The position numbers and the translations under genes were made by a program. Positions 1-7,516 of a DNA stretch of 39,876 nucleotides are shown here, one piece after another. The notes beneath the pieces are model-generated. The model had not been told where the DNA came from and ran no database searches. It was given only the letters and a program-made list of their open reading frames with translations. The DNA comes from an uncultured Chloroflexota bacterium. GTDB lineage: Bacteria; Chloroflexota; Dehalococcoidia; Lucifugimonadales; GCA-002694895. The DNA is taken from positions 1 through 39,876 of the forward strand of contig CATLOZ010000005.1 in the NCBI GenBank assembly GCA_950054395.1. Direction: 5' to 3'. Position 1 is the first letter of the stretch. The number at the start of each line of letters is the position of its first letter.

Positions 1-849
1 ATTAATATTTTTATTTAAAATCACATCTTTAATAATCTCAATACTGATCTCAATTAAATAATTAAAATATAAATAATCTTCTTTTAATAAATTTAAGTAT
101 TTCTCAGAATTTGAAAGTTTAAAAAACATTGGGGAAAAGATAAAATCGATAAATTCTTTAACTTCTACATCGAATTTAATTAACAAATCTATATCATCAA
201 GTAAAAGTAAAGTTAGCCAAATCTTACCTCTTGATACAAACCAAATTTTATCAATTAATTCTTTATCTAAATCCTTATTCGAAGATGTGATATCTATAAA
301 TTTTGAATATGGAAAATTTAATAAATTATAAACTTCACATCTTGAAACAATAGTATTTGGAATTTTTTTTATATCTGGGGTGGTAAGTATAAACAGTTTT
401 TGTGTTAAAGATTCTTCAAATAATTTTAATAATGCATTAGATGCTTGCTTTGTCATAAAATTAGCATCCTGTACTGCAAGTACTTTACCTTCAGAATTTA
501 CGGAACTTAAATATGAATGTTTTATTATATAATCTTCTACAGTTTCTGATTTAATGGAATAATTATAAGAGATGGAATCATTCGATGAAATTAAATGAAA
601 ATCAGAATACTTATTATCAATTATGATAGTACAGTTTTTACAATATGAATTATTAACCAAGCATTTTTCTGAACACAGATAAAATGAAGCTATAATTCTA
701 AGTAATTCATAAACACCATCATACCTAGTCCCAACAATTATCAATGGTTTAACAGAATAATTATATGATAAATTGATTAAAATGTTTTCAAGAAGTTCTT
801 CAGTGAAATTTGAAAGTGATTTTATTTTATCCAATAACAATTTACACAT
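1..849 (-). CDS. holB: DNA polymerase III subunit delta' (partial, runs off left edge)
   Basis: An open frame of 283 codons runs from an ATG at 849-847 to the window edge without a stop, so the C-terminus is missing. Visible are a degenerate nucleotide-binding segment (LIIVGTRYDGVYELL) lacking a true Walker A lysine, a four-cysteine cluster (CSEKC then CKNC) like the zinc module of clamp-loader subunits, the sensor-type stretch ASNALLKLFEES, and IPNTIVSRCEVY matching the SRC motif of the gamma/delta' family. The degenerate P-loop favours delta', the non-ATPase clamp-loader subunit that helps place the sliding clamp on DNA, over gamma/tau (DnaX). The start overlaps the lysA stop by 8 nt (ATGTGTAA), implying coupled translation. 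Family assignment is fairly sure; the delta' role is inferred from the missing Walker lysine. Confidence 0.8.
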   Translation of the reverse strand, partial: MCKLLLDKIKSLSNFTEELLENILINLSYNYSVKPLIIVGTRYDGVYELLRIIASFYLCSEKCLVNNSYCKNCTIIIDNKYSDFHLISSNDSISYNYSIKSETVEDYIIKHSYLSSVNSEGKVLAVQDANFMTKQASNALLKLFEESLTQKLFILTTPDIKKIPNTIVSRCEVYNLLNFPYSKFIDITSSNKDLDKELIDKIWFVSRGKIWLTLLLLDDIDLLIKFDVEVKEFIDFIFSPMFFKLSNSEKYLNLLKEDYLYFNYLIEISIEIIKDVILNKNIN

Positions 850-2152
850 CCATTTTAAACAAATCTGAAAGGGATTCTCTTTTTCTAATTATTGAATCCA
901 TTCCATCTTTAACAGAAATAATAACTGGTCTAGGAATCATATTATAATTACTTGCCATAGACGTAGAATAAGCTCCGGAGACGGGTATCGCTATGATATC
1001 TCCTGATTTAATTTCGGGTAACAATATATCTTTGATTAAAATATCTCCAGATTCACAATATCTTCCTACTATAGTCACTTTCTCCTTAGGTCTTTCATCC
1101 CATAATCTATTAATAACAACTGCTTCATATTTTGCTCCGTATAAAGCTGGGCGAATATTATCACCCATTCCTCCATCTACAGAAATATACTTTCTTACGT
1201 TTTCTATATTTTTAATTGCCCCAACAGAATATATTGCTACTCCTGCAGGTCCTATAATTGCTCTACCAGGTTCTATTATTAATTTAGGTTTTGGCATATT
1301 AAAAAAATCCAAAGACTCATTTAAAGTATTACAAATTGCTTCAGCGTACTCTTTCACTGATGGGGTTTTATCTTCAATAGTGTAAGGTACAGCGAAACCT
1401 CCTCCTGGACTAAATTCTTTTAATTTTAAATTTTTAAATTGAGATAAAAATTCAATCACTTTCTTTATACCCAATACATAAGGAACTATACTAAATATAG
1501 GTGAACCTAAGTGAAAATGAATTCCTATAAGATTTAAATTATTCATACTTTCAATTAAATTAATAGCTTTTTCAGCATCTCCATTATCAATTGCAAATCC
1601 AAATTTACTATCTAAAATACCAGTAGTTGTATATTTATGAGTTCTTTCATCAAGTTCTATAGCAGGGGATAATCTAATTAAAATATCTTGTATTACGTAA
1701 TTATTCTGAGATAAAGAATTTAATAATTCCAATTCATGGAAACTATCTACTACAATTTTACTTAATCCTGCTTCTTGTGCTAATTTAAGCTCAATTTCCG
1801 TTTTGTTATTTCCATGAAAATATATCTTTTCAGGATTTATCCCACATAGAATTGCTAATGTCAGCTCTCCTCCTGAAACAACATCTGCACCTAGTCCTTT
1901 GTCCAATATAATTTTAAATATTGATTTATTAGCAAATGCTTTAGAACCATAAACTACTTGTGTATTTTGGTACCTACTAATAAATTCTGTATTATAGGTA
2001 TCGCACACATTTTCAATATGTTCACTATCAAATATATAAAAAGGAGTTCCGTATTTTTGTGCTAAATTTTGCACATCACACCCTCCTATTTCCAATTTTC
2101 CTAAACTAGTAATTTCAGATGTATTAGGAAAAACTTTTTCAATAACTTCCAT
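842..2152 (-). CDS. lysA: Diaminopimelate decarboxylase
   Basis: 436 residues, normal for LysA, which decarboxylates meso-diaminopimelate to lysine using PLP. The PLP-binding lysine is K71 in VVYGSKAF. The alanine-racemase-like barrel follows, with HFHLGSPI and a glycine-rich phosphate-binding run near EFSPGGGFAVPY. EPGRAIIGPAG, CESGDILIKD and GAYSTSMASNYN are the substrate-site motifs of the C-terminal beta domain. CESGD is the signature that separates decarboxylases from racemases. The ATG at 2152 has a GAGGA ribosome site 6 nt upstream (2159-2163). The gene is first in a minus-strand unit with holB. Lysine synthesis ties it to lysC further right in the window. Confidence is high. Confidence 0.95.
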   Translation of the reverse strand: MEVIEKVFPNTSEITSLGKLEIGGCDVQNLAQKYGTPFYIFDSEHIENVCDTYNTEFISRYQNTQVVYGSKAFANKSIFKIILDKGLGADVVSGGELTLAILCGINPEKIYFHGNNKTEIELKLAQEAGLSKIVVDSFHELELLNSLSQNNYVIQDILIRLSPAIELDERTHKYTTTGILDSKFGFAIDNGDAEKAINLIESMNNLNLIGIHFHLGSPIFSIVPYVLGIKKVIEFLSQFKNLKLKEFSPGGGFAVPYTIEDKTPSVKEYAEAICNTLNESLDFFNMPKPKLIIEPGRAIIGPAGVAIYSVGAIKNIENVRKYISVDGGMGDNIRPALYGAKYEAVVINRLWDERPKEKVTIVGRYCESGDILIKDILLPEIKSGDIIAIPVSGAYSTSMASNYNMIPRPVIISVKDGMDSIIRKRESLSDLFKMDV

Positions 2153-2158
2153 TAATTA

Positions 2159-2214
2159 TCCTCAAAAAATAATAACTACATTTCTATCTTAATTCTTATA
2201 ATTTAATCTATCAA
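2159..2214 (-). promoter_or_regulatory. Predicted sigma-70 promoter and RBS for lysA-holB
   Basis: On the minus strand TTGATA (2214-2209) and TAAGAT (2191-2186) are separated by exactly 17 nt. They match 5/6 and 4/6 of the sigma-70 consensus. The GAGGA site at 2163-2159 sits in front of the lysA ATG. In such AT-rich DNA chance matches are common, so this is moderate support only. Confidence 0.45.
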
Positions 2215-2241
2215 CTGAGATAGAGAGTGTTATAAATAAAA

Positions 2242-2250
2242 TGTTATAAT
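2242..2250 (+). promoter_or_regulatory. Predicted extended -10 promoter for prs-secA operon
   Basis: TGTTATAAT is a perfect TATAAT preceded by the TGn extended -10 element, 48 nt before the prs ATG. No good -35 hexamer is visible, which extended -10 promoters tolerate. It is divergent from the lysA promoter within the same 146-nt gap. Confidence 0.45.
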
Positions 2251-2298
2251 TCAAATGTCTTAATATAATAATTACTTAAATTCTAAGTTGGGAATTAT

Positions 2299-3267
2299 AT
2301 GGTAAATAGAGCTTATGGTGAATTAAAAATCTTTGCAGGTACTTCTCATCCTGAATTAGGAGAAAAAATATGTAACTATCTAGATATTAAGCTTGGAAAA
2401 TCTGAAATATTTAAATTTAGTAATGACAATACATTTGTTCGTATATTAGAAAACATAAGAGAAAAAGACATATTCATAATTCAACCTGTCTCTACTCCTG
2501 TAAATGACAACTTAATGGAATTATTAATTTTTATTGATGCAGCTAAAAGGGCTTCTGCAGGAAGGATTTCTGCTGTTATTCCTTATTTTCCTTATGGAAG
2601 AACAGATAAAAAAGATCAACCAAGAGTACCAATAACAGCAAGATTAGTTGCAGATTTGATTACAATTTCAGGTGCAGATAGAATTTTAACTTTAGATTTG
2701 CATGCTGGGCAAATCCAAGGATTTTTTAATATCCCTGTAGATGAATTAACCGCCAGCTCAATCCTAGCAAATAAATTAAAATCTATTATGAAAGATAAAG
2801 ATGATGCTGTAGTAGTTGCCACTGATCTAGGTGGAGCGAAAATTGCAAGAGAAATTGCCAAAATACTAAACACATCAATTGCAATAATTGATAAAGCACG
2901 AAATGATAATAGCGAAACAGTAAAATCTCATAATTTAATTGGTGATGTAGCCGGAAGGGATGCGTTTATAGTAGATGACGAAATTGGCACCGGAGGAACA
3001 ATAGAATCTACTGTAGAAGTATTAAAAAGTAATTTTGTTAAAAATATTTATTGTGCGGCAACTCACGGGGTATTTTCAAGAAATGCTATTGAGAAATTAT
3101 CAAAATTAAATATTAATAAATATTTTATAACTGATTCATTACCCCACAATTATAATAAAAATACTCAATTCAACAATGTTTCTATTGCAACCTTATTTGG
3201 AGAAGCAATCAAAAGAATACATGAAGGTTCATCAGTGGGTGAATTATTTAAAAAAAATAACATATAA
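2299..3267 (+). CDS. prs: Ribose-phosphate pyrophosphokinase (PRPP synthase)
   Basis: 322 residues, a normal length for class I PRPP synthase, which makes phosphoribosyl pyrophosphate from ribose 5-phosphate and ATP for nucleotide, histidine and tryptophan synthesis. Family motifs include KIFAGTSHPELG at the N-terminus, PYFPYGRTDKKDQ, LTLDLHAGQIQGFF (active-site histidine), ATDLGGAKIAREIAK (flexible-loop region) and the ribose-phosphate loop VDDEIGTGGT at residues 225-234. The usual loop reads VDDxxDTGGT, so the third acidic residue is glycine here. The gene heads a plus operon, with secA starting 11 nt after its stop. Identification is secure; the effect of the substitution is unknown. Confidence 0.94.
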   Translation: MVNRAYGELKIFAGTSHPELGEKICNYLDIKLGKSEIFKFSNDNTFVRILENIREKDIFIIQPVSTPVNDNLMELLIFIDAAKRASAGRISAVIPYFPYGRTDKKDQPRVPITARLVADLITISGADRILTLDLHAGQIQGFFNIPVDELTASSILANKLKSIMKDKDDAVVVATDLGGAKIAREIAKILNTSIAIIDKARNDNSETVKSHNLIGDVAGRDAFIVDDEIGTGGTIESTVEVLKSNFVKNIYCAATHGVFSRNAIEKLSKLNINKYFITDSLPHNYNKNTQFNNVSIATLFGEAIKRIHEGSSVGELFKKNNI

Positions 3268-3278
3268 ATTTTCTGAAA

Positions 3279-5879
3279 ATGATTACTAATTTAATAAACA
3301 AAATTTTTCCTGATAATAACGAAAAATTTATTAATAAAAACTCTCATCTTCTTATAAAAATTAATGAAGAAGAAAGTAAATTAATTAACTTATCCGATGA
3401 GGAATTATCTAAATATTCTCGGCAACTATTATCATCAAACAATACGAGTACAAATGAAGAATTAATTGTAAAAAGCTTTTCAATAGTAAGAGAAGCTTCA
3501 AGGAGATTTCTTGGGATGAGGCATTTTGATGTACAAATACTAGGAGGGCTTGCTTTAAATGAAGGTAATATAACAGAAATGAAAACAGGTGAAGGTAAAA
3601 CTTTAGTTGCCACTCTGCCCTCTTATTTAAATGCCATATCTGATAATAAAGTGCATGTAGTCACAGTAAATGATTACTTAGCAAAAAGGGATGCTATATG
3701 GATGGGGGAAATATATAGCTTTTTAGGATTAAGTGTAGGATATTTACAAAACAATTCATCATACAAATTAACAACTGATCAAAATAACAATATTACATCT
3801 ATTGCATCTGAAAGAAAAGAAATTTATGAATGTGACATTGTTTATGGAACTAACAGTGAATTTGGATTTGATTATCTTAGAGATAATATGATTTATGAAC
3901 AATCGCAAAAAGTTCAAAAAACTCTTGATTTTGCAATAATAGATGAAGTTGATAATATTTTAATTGACGAAGCAAGAACTCCTCTTATAATAAGCGGATC
4001 TTCCAATCAACAAAGTAATGATTACCTAACATTTGCCAATCTCGCAAATAGATTAATATTAAATTCTGATTTCGAAATTGATGAAAAAAGTAAATCAGTA
4101 TATTTAACTGAAGAAGGCATCTCTAAAGCAGAAAGTGCACTTAAATTATCAAATTTATATGATACGGAAAATGTTAAATCTTTGCATTTCTTAGAAAATT
4201 CCTTAAAAGCTAAAGCTATTTTTGAAAAAAACAAAGATTATGTAGTAAATGATAACAAAGTTATTTTAGTTGATGAATTTACAGGAAGATTAATGCCAGG
4301 ACGTAGATATTCTGATGGACTGCACCAAGCAATTGAAGCTAAAGAAAAAGTAACAATTCAAAGCGAAAGTATTACTCAAGCAACTATAACTCTTCAAAAT
4401 TATTTCAGAATGTACACAAAGTTATCTGGCATGACAGGAACTGCAACTACTGAGGCTGAAGAATTATTGAAAATATATGGGATAGAAGTCATTAGCATTC
4501 CCACTAACAAACTAAATATAAGAAAAGATTTTACAGATTTTGTATTTAAAACGGAAAAATCAAAATATAAAGCAGTAATTCAAGATATAAAAAAAACACA
4601 TACCTCAGGACGACCAATACTAATCGGAACAGCTAGTATAGAAAAATCAGAACATTTAAGTAAATTATTGAAAAATGCAAAAATCACTCACCAAGTACTA
4701 AATGCTAAAAACCATGAAAAAGAAGCTATGATAATAGCTGAAGCAGGCAAAATTAATGCTGTCACTGTAGCTACAAATATGGCTGGAAGAGGTACTGATA
4801 TTATACTTGGAGGATCAGACACCACTGAAATGGATATATGGCAAAACCAACATAATGAAATAATTAATTTAAAAGGGTTATATGTAATTGGAACAGAAAG
4901 ACATGAAGCTAGAAGAATAGATAATCAATTAAGAGGAAGATCTGGAAGACAGGGAGATCCGGGAAGCACAAGGTTCTATGTTTCATTAGAAGATGAATTG
5001 ATGACAAGATTCGGTGGTGAAAAAATTAAAAACTTTATGGAATGGGCTGGGATTGAAGATGATATCCCTATAGAAAACAAAATGATAACAAAAACATTAG
5101 AAAATGCCCAGGTGAAAATAGAATCATATAATTTTGATATAAGAAAACATTTGGTCCAATTTGACGATGTCACCAATACTCAAAGAGACATTATTTACAA
5201 ATTAAGAAGAAATTTAATCGAAAAAGACAATATAACGAAAATCATTGAATCTTTATCAGAACAAACAATACAAAAATTTATATCAGATATTCAGATTAAT
5301 AAAGATAAATCAGTTATAAATCTCTTTGATTTAATTAATCAAGAATTTACAAATAAATTTGGAATGGAAATACTTTTATCAAATAATACAGATATAGAAA
5401 AAAAGAAATCTGACCAATTAGAGGAATTAATATTCGATAAATTAATGAATGTATATGATGAAAACAAAAATTCTTTTCCTAGTGAAGACCACTATTTAAA
5501 TATAATCTCATCTTTTTCTATTAGAATAATTGATTATTATTGGATAAATCATTTAACAAGCATAGAAAATCTAAGACAAGGAATTGGGCTGCAATCTTAT
5601 GCCCAAAAAGATCCCTTGATGGCATTCAAAAAAGAAAGTTTGGTATTATTTGAGGACCTAATTGAAAATATTCATTTTGGCATAATAAAAAATGTACTGC
5701 ATACTACAACTTCTAATAACATTCCAAATCAATCAATTAACCTAAAAAGTAGCTCTATACCAACTAAATTACATTCTCATAATAATTCAAAAAAACTTAA
5801 GAGAAATGATCCTTGTCCTTGTGGATGTGGTTTGAAAATTAAAAAATGCCCTAACGGACAATTAATACTGAACTCCTAA
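3279..5879 (+). CDS. secA: Protein translocase ATPase SecA
   Basis: 866 residues. SecA is the cytoplasmic motor that pushes unfolded preproteins through SecYEG. Seen in order: Walker A-type MKTGEGKT in nucleotide-binding domain 1, VTVNDYLAKRDA, YGTNSEFGFDYLRDNM, Walker B region IDEVDNILIDEARTPLI, the preprotein cross-linking region, motifs VATNMAGRGTDI and QLRGRSGRQGDPG of domain 2, and a helical scaffold/wing region. A C-terminal SEC-C-like tail is at residues 841-860. In the tail the metal ligands read C846, C848, C850 and C857, followed by P858 where the family has Cys or His. Both lipoproteins later in this window would be Sec substrates. The gene sits between prs (11-nt gap) and a hypothetical gene (8-nt gap). 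Confidence 0.97.
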   Translation: MITNLINKIFPDNNEKFINKNSHLLIKINEEESKLINLSDEELSKYSRQLLSSNNTSTNEELIVKSFSIVREASRRFLGMRHFDVQILGGLALNEGNITEMKTGEGKTLVATLPSYLNAISDNKVHVVTVNDYLAKRDAIWMGEIYSFLGLSVGYLQNNSSYKLTTDQNNNITSIASERKEIYECDIVYGTNSEFGFDYLRDNMIYEQSQKVQKTLDFAIIDEVDNILIDEARTPLIISGSSNQQSNDYLTFANLANRLILNSDFEIDEKSKSVYLTEEGISKAESALKLSNLYDTENVKSLHFLENSLKAKAIFEKNKDYVVNDNKVILVDEFTGRLMPGRRYSDGLHQAIEAKEKVTIQSESITQATITLQNYFRMYTKLSGMTGTATTEAEELLKIYGIEVISIPTNKLNIRKDFTDFVFKTEKSKYKAVIQDIKKTHTSGRPILIGTASIEKSEHLSKLLKNAKITHQVLNAKNHEKEAMIIAEAGKINAVTVATNMAGRGTDIILGGSDTTEMDIWQNQHNEIINLKGLYVIGTERHEARRIDNQLRGRSGRQGDPGSTRFYVSLEDELMTRFGGEKIKNFMEWAGIEDDIPIENKMITKTLENAQVKIESYNFDIRKHLVQFDDVTNTQRDIIYKLRRNLIEKDNITKIIESLSEQTIQKFISDIQINKDKSVINLFDLINQEFTNKFGMEILLSNNTDIEKKKSDQLEELIFDKLMNVYDENKNSFPSEDHYLNIISSFSIRIIDYYWINHLTSIENLRQGIGLQSYAQKDPLMAFKKESLVLFEDLIENIHFGIIKNVLHTTTSNNIPNQSINLKSSSIPTKLHSHNNSKKLKRNDPCPCGCGLKIKKCPNGQLILNS

Positions 5880-5887
5880 TAAATTTT

Positions 5888-6526
5888 ATGCCTCATTTAA
5901 TTCAAGAATTAAAAAGTAAAATTGAAAATGGGATAAATTGGGAAAAAGCAGTTGTTGATTGTATATCTGATTGGGATATAAGCGAAGAATTTTATAGAGG
6001 ATACAAATATAAATATTGGATAAATAACGAAGCGTTTGACTGGATGTCATTAACAGAAAGATTGGGCTCAGCAATAAAATCATATTTAAATAAAAAAAAA
6101 TACCATGAATTAATTTTTACAGGTCTATTACCCAGTAAAAGTAGCTATGAATATATGAAAAAAGTAATTTCAAAAAATAAACTGAGTCAAATGCGTAATT
6201 TTTATTATGGAATAATCATAGAAGATTTAATTTATATACAAAAATCACAGCAATATTTAAAAAACTCTATATATACCACAAATGAATATGATGGTTATGA
6301 GGAAATTTATGGCAAAAATATAAATTTATTATTTCAGCAATTTGCTAAAATTACGAAATTTACCAACCAAACCAAAATAAATCTCTACACATATAAAGAA
6401 TTCATATATTGGCTTTTTAAATTCAGAATAAAAAATTCAGATAAAACTAAAGTGGCAAGTGATACAAATCTATCTATAAAATTAGCAAAAAATATTTTAA
6501 ACGAAAAAATAACAATGCTTTTTTAA
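5888..6526 (+). CDS. Uncharacterised 212-residue protein, third gene of the prs-secA operon
   Basis: I do not recognise a characterised family. The protein is soluble-looking, with no signal peptide or membrane segment. It is rich in aromatic residues and lysine and probably mostly helical. A block NNEAFDWMSLTERLG near residues 47-61 resembles an AFDWL..AERL motif that I recall from uncharacterised Chloroflexota proteins; that memory is unverified. A second block, YYGIIIEDLIYIQKSQQYLKN, lies mid-protein. It starts 8 nt after the secA stop, so it is very likely co-transcribed with prs and secA. It could be a translocation accessory, but proximity is the only argument. Base composition is like its neighbours. 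The ORF is well supported by length and context; the function is unknown. Confidence 0.75.
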   Translation: MPHLIQELKSKIENGINWEKAVVDCISDWDISEEFYRGYKYKYWINNEAFDWMSLTERLGSAIKSYLNKKKYHELIFTGLLPSKSSYEYMKKVISKNKLSQMRNFYYGIIIEDLIYIQKSQQYLKNSIYTTNEYDGYEEIYGKNINLLFQQFAKITKFTNQTKINLYTYKEFIYWLFKFRIKNSDKTKVASDTNLSIKLAKNILNEKITMLF

Positions 6527-6640
6527 TCTTTGGTAACTGAATAATTAATATTTTTTTTAATATATATAGTATAAATACTCCATTAAATTGTTAAGATTTT
6601 AAATAAATAAAAATTATGAGACAAAAACTTAACAGAAGGG

Positions 6641-6669
6641 TTGACAGATTTCCTTCAGACCAATATTAT
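6641..6669 (+). promoter_or_regulatory. Near-consensus sigma-70 promoter for the collagen-like lipoprotein
   Basis: TTGACA (6641-6646, perfect -35) is followed 17 nt later by TATTAT (6664-6669, 5/6 of the -10 consensus). This is the best promoter in the window. Predicted initiation near 6676 would give a leader of about 100 nt. The rest of the 6527-6773 gap shows no gene I can support. Confidence 0.75.
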
Positions 6670-6760
6670 TTATCAACATATATTGTAATCAACTTTATTA
6701 GATTTTAGTTAGCTTTATAGATATAAAAAGATTTATTTCTATAATTAGTTTACTTAATTT

Positions 6761-6768
6761 AGAGGGGA
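6761..6768 (+). promoter_or_regulatory. Strong ribosome binding site of the collagen-like lipoprotein
   Basis: AGAGGGGA lies 5 nt before the ATG at 6774. Most genes here have weak or no Shine-Dalgarno match, so this one, together with the near-consensus promoter, suggests high expression. Confidence 0.7.
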
Positions 6769-6773
6769 AAATA

Positions 6774-7346
6774 ATGAAAACAAATTTAAAAAATATTAAG
6801 ATGTCCACTCTGATAGTAATATCATTATTACTAAGCATTGGATTAATAGCATGTGCAGGCCCAGCTGGAACAGCTGGTGCATCTGGTGCGCCTGGTCTCC
6901 CTGGTCTTCCTGGGTTACAAGGTGCTGACGGAGCTCCTGGCAATCCTGGTCTTCCTGGTCTTCCTGGAATGCAGGGCGTACAAGGTAAGCCTGGTCTTCC
7001 TGGTCTTCCTGGTCTTCCTGGGTTACAAGGTAACATCGGTGATACCGGTTCAGCAGGTCCTCCTGGTCCACCTACATACTTGGTAGCTGATGCTACAACT
7101 GCTGGTGGTTCAACTAGTATTTACGGCGCTGGCTTTAAAGCAAATGGCCAAGTTGCTGTAACTGCTATAGCAGCTAAAGGCGGATTAGATAAATTCTTAG
7201 TTGGTGGTAAAGCTAATTCAAGCGGAGCTGTTTCATTAACAGTAAGTATTGCAGATGACTGGCCAGAAGGTGTTTATACTTTGATTGCTGAAGGAGAAGG
7301 CGGCGGAAAAGCTGCTGCAGCTCTTAAAATTACTGTTTCTAAATAA
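6774..7346 (+). CDS. Collagen-like lipoprotein, 190 aa (24 Gly-X-Y triplets plus one C-terminal beta domain)
   Basis: The N-terminus has a basic start, a hydrophobic stretch and the lipobox LIAC with the lipidated cysteine at C27, so it should be a Sec-exported, lipid-anchored surface protein. Residues 29-100 form 24 uninterrupted Gly-X-Y triplets. Many are GLP, and the run ends in GPPGPP, so a triple helix and hence a trimer is expected. Residues 101-190 form a compact beta-rich domain ([18 protein letters not shown] ... [10 protein letters not shown] ... ALKITVSK) resembling IPT/TIG or Ig-like folds; that is inference. The same domain occurs twice in the next gene. The codons of the repeat make this segment far more GC-rich than its surroundings. 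Good promoter, RBS and terminator signals suggest an abundant protein. Its binding partner is unknown. Confidence 0.9.
   Translation: MKTNLKNIKMSTLIVISLLLSIGLIACAGPAGTAGASGAPGLPGLPGLQGADGAPGNPGLPGLPGMQGVQGKPGLPGLPGLPGLQGNIGDTGSAGPPGPPTYLVADATTAGGSTSIYGAGFKANGQVAVTAIAAKGGLDKFLVGGKANSSGAVSLTVSIADDWPEGVYTLIAEGEGGGKAAAALKITVSK
6900..7031 (+). repeat. GLP-coding 9-nt repeats with a duplicated 24-nt block
   Basis: The unit GGTCTTCCT (Gly-Leu-Pro) recurs in short tandem runs, and a 24-nt block ending in GGGTTACAAGGT is present identically at 6900-6923 and 7008-7031. This fits internal duplication of the collagen-like region. Such runs can expand or contract in 9-nt steps without shifting the frame. 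Confidence 0.8.
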
Positions 7347-7371
7347 ATAAACTAAAAAATTATTTAAACAA

Positions 7372-7423
7372 TCAACTTGAAAAGGGGAACTGAGTTTAAA
7401 CTCAGTTCCCCTTTTCAAGTTGA
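7372..7423. terminator. Perfect 52-nt palindrome, bidirectional-type terminator
   Basis: Positions 7372-7397 and 7398-7423 are exact reverse complements: 26-bp arms with a central TTTAAA. The core AAAAGGGGAACTGAG ... CTCAGTTCCCCTTTT is a GC-containing stem flanked by an A tract and a T tract, the form of an intrinsic terminator that works in either direction. It lies 25 nt after the stop of the first collagen-like gene and separates it from the second. No other stem in the window is as long. Confidence 0.85.
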
Positions 7424-7516
7424 AAGTTAATGAAATATATACTTAAAACAAATTCCAAATAATGAATTAAATCAATAATATTATATTATTATTAACAAGT
7501 AAGTAGACAAATATTT

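Noticed and set aside
6616-6708. 30-codon ORF upstream of the collagen-like gene
   Set aside because: It overlaps the predicted promoter and has no RBS or recognisable sequence.
6900-7031. CRISPR-like or satellite interpretation of the repeats
   Set aside because: Repeats are in frame, contiguous and coding for Gly-Leu-Pro; there are no unique spacers and no cas genes.
6698-7036. Minus-strand ORF of 112 codons with PGRPGRPG-like repeats opposite the collagen-like gene
   Set aside because: It is the mirror of the Gly-X-Y repeat: the antisense of Gly-Pro-rich codons also gives Gly/Pro-rich peptides. No RBS, and the plus-strand gene has lipobox, promoter and RBS.
6853-7086. Plus-strand +1-shifted ORF rich in LVFLVFLG inside the collagen-like gene
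   Set aside because: Frame-shifted reading of the same 9-nt repeat; no start signal and no domain.
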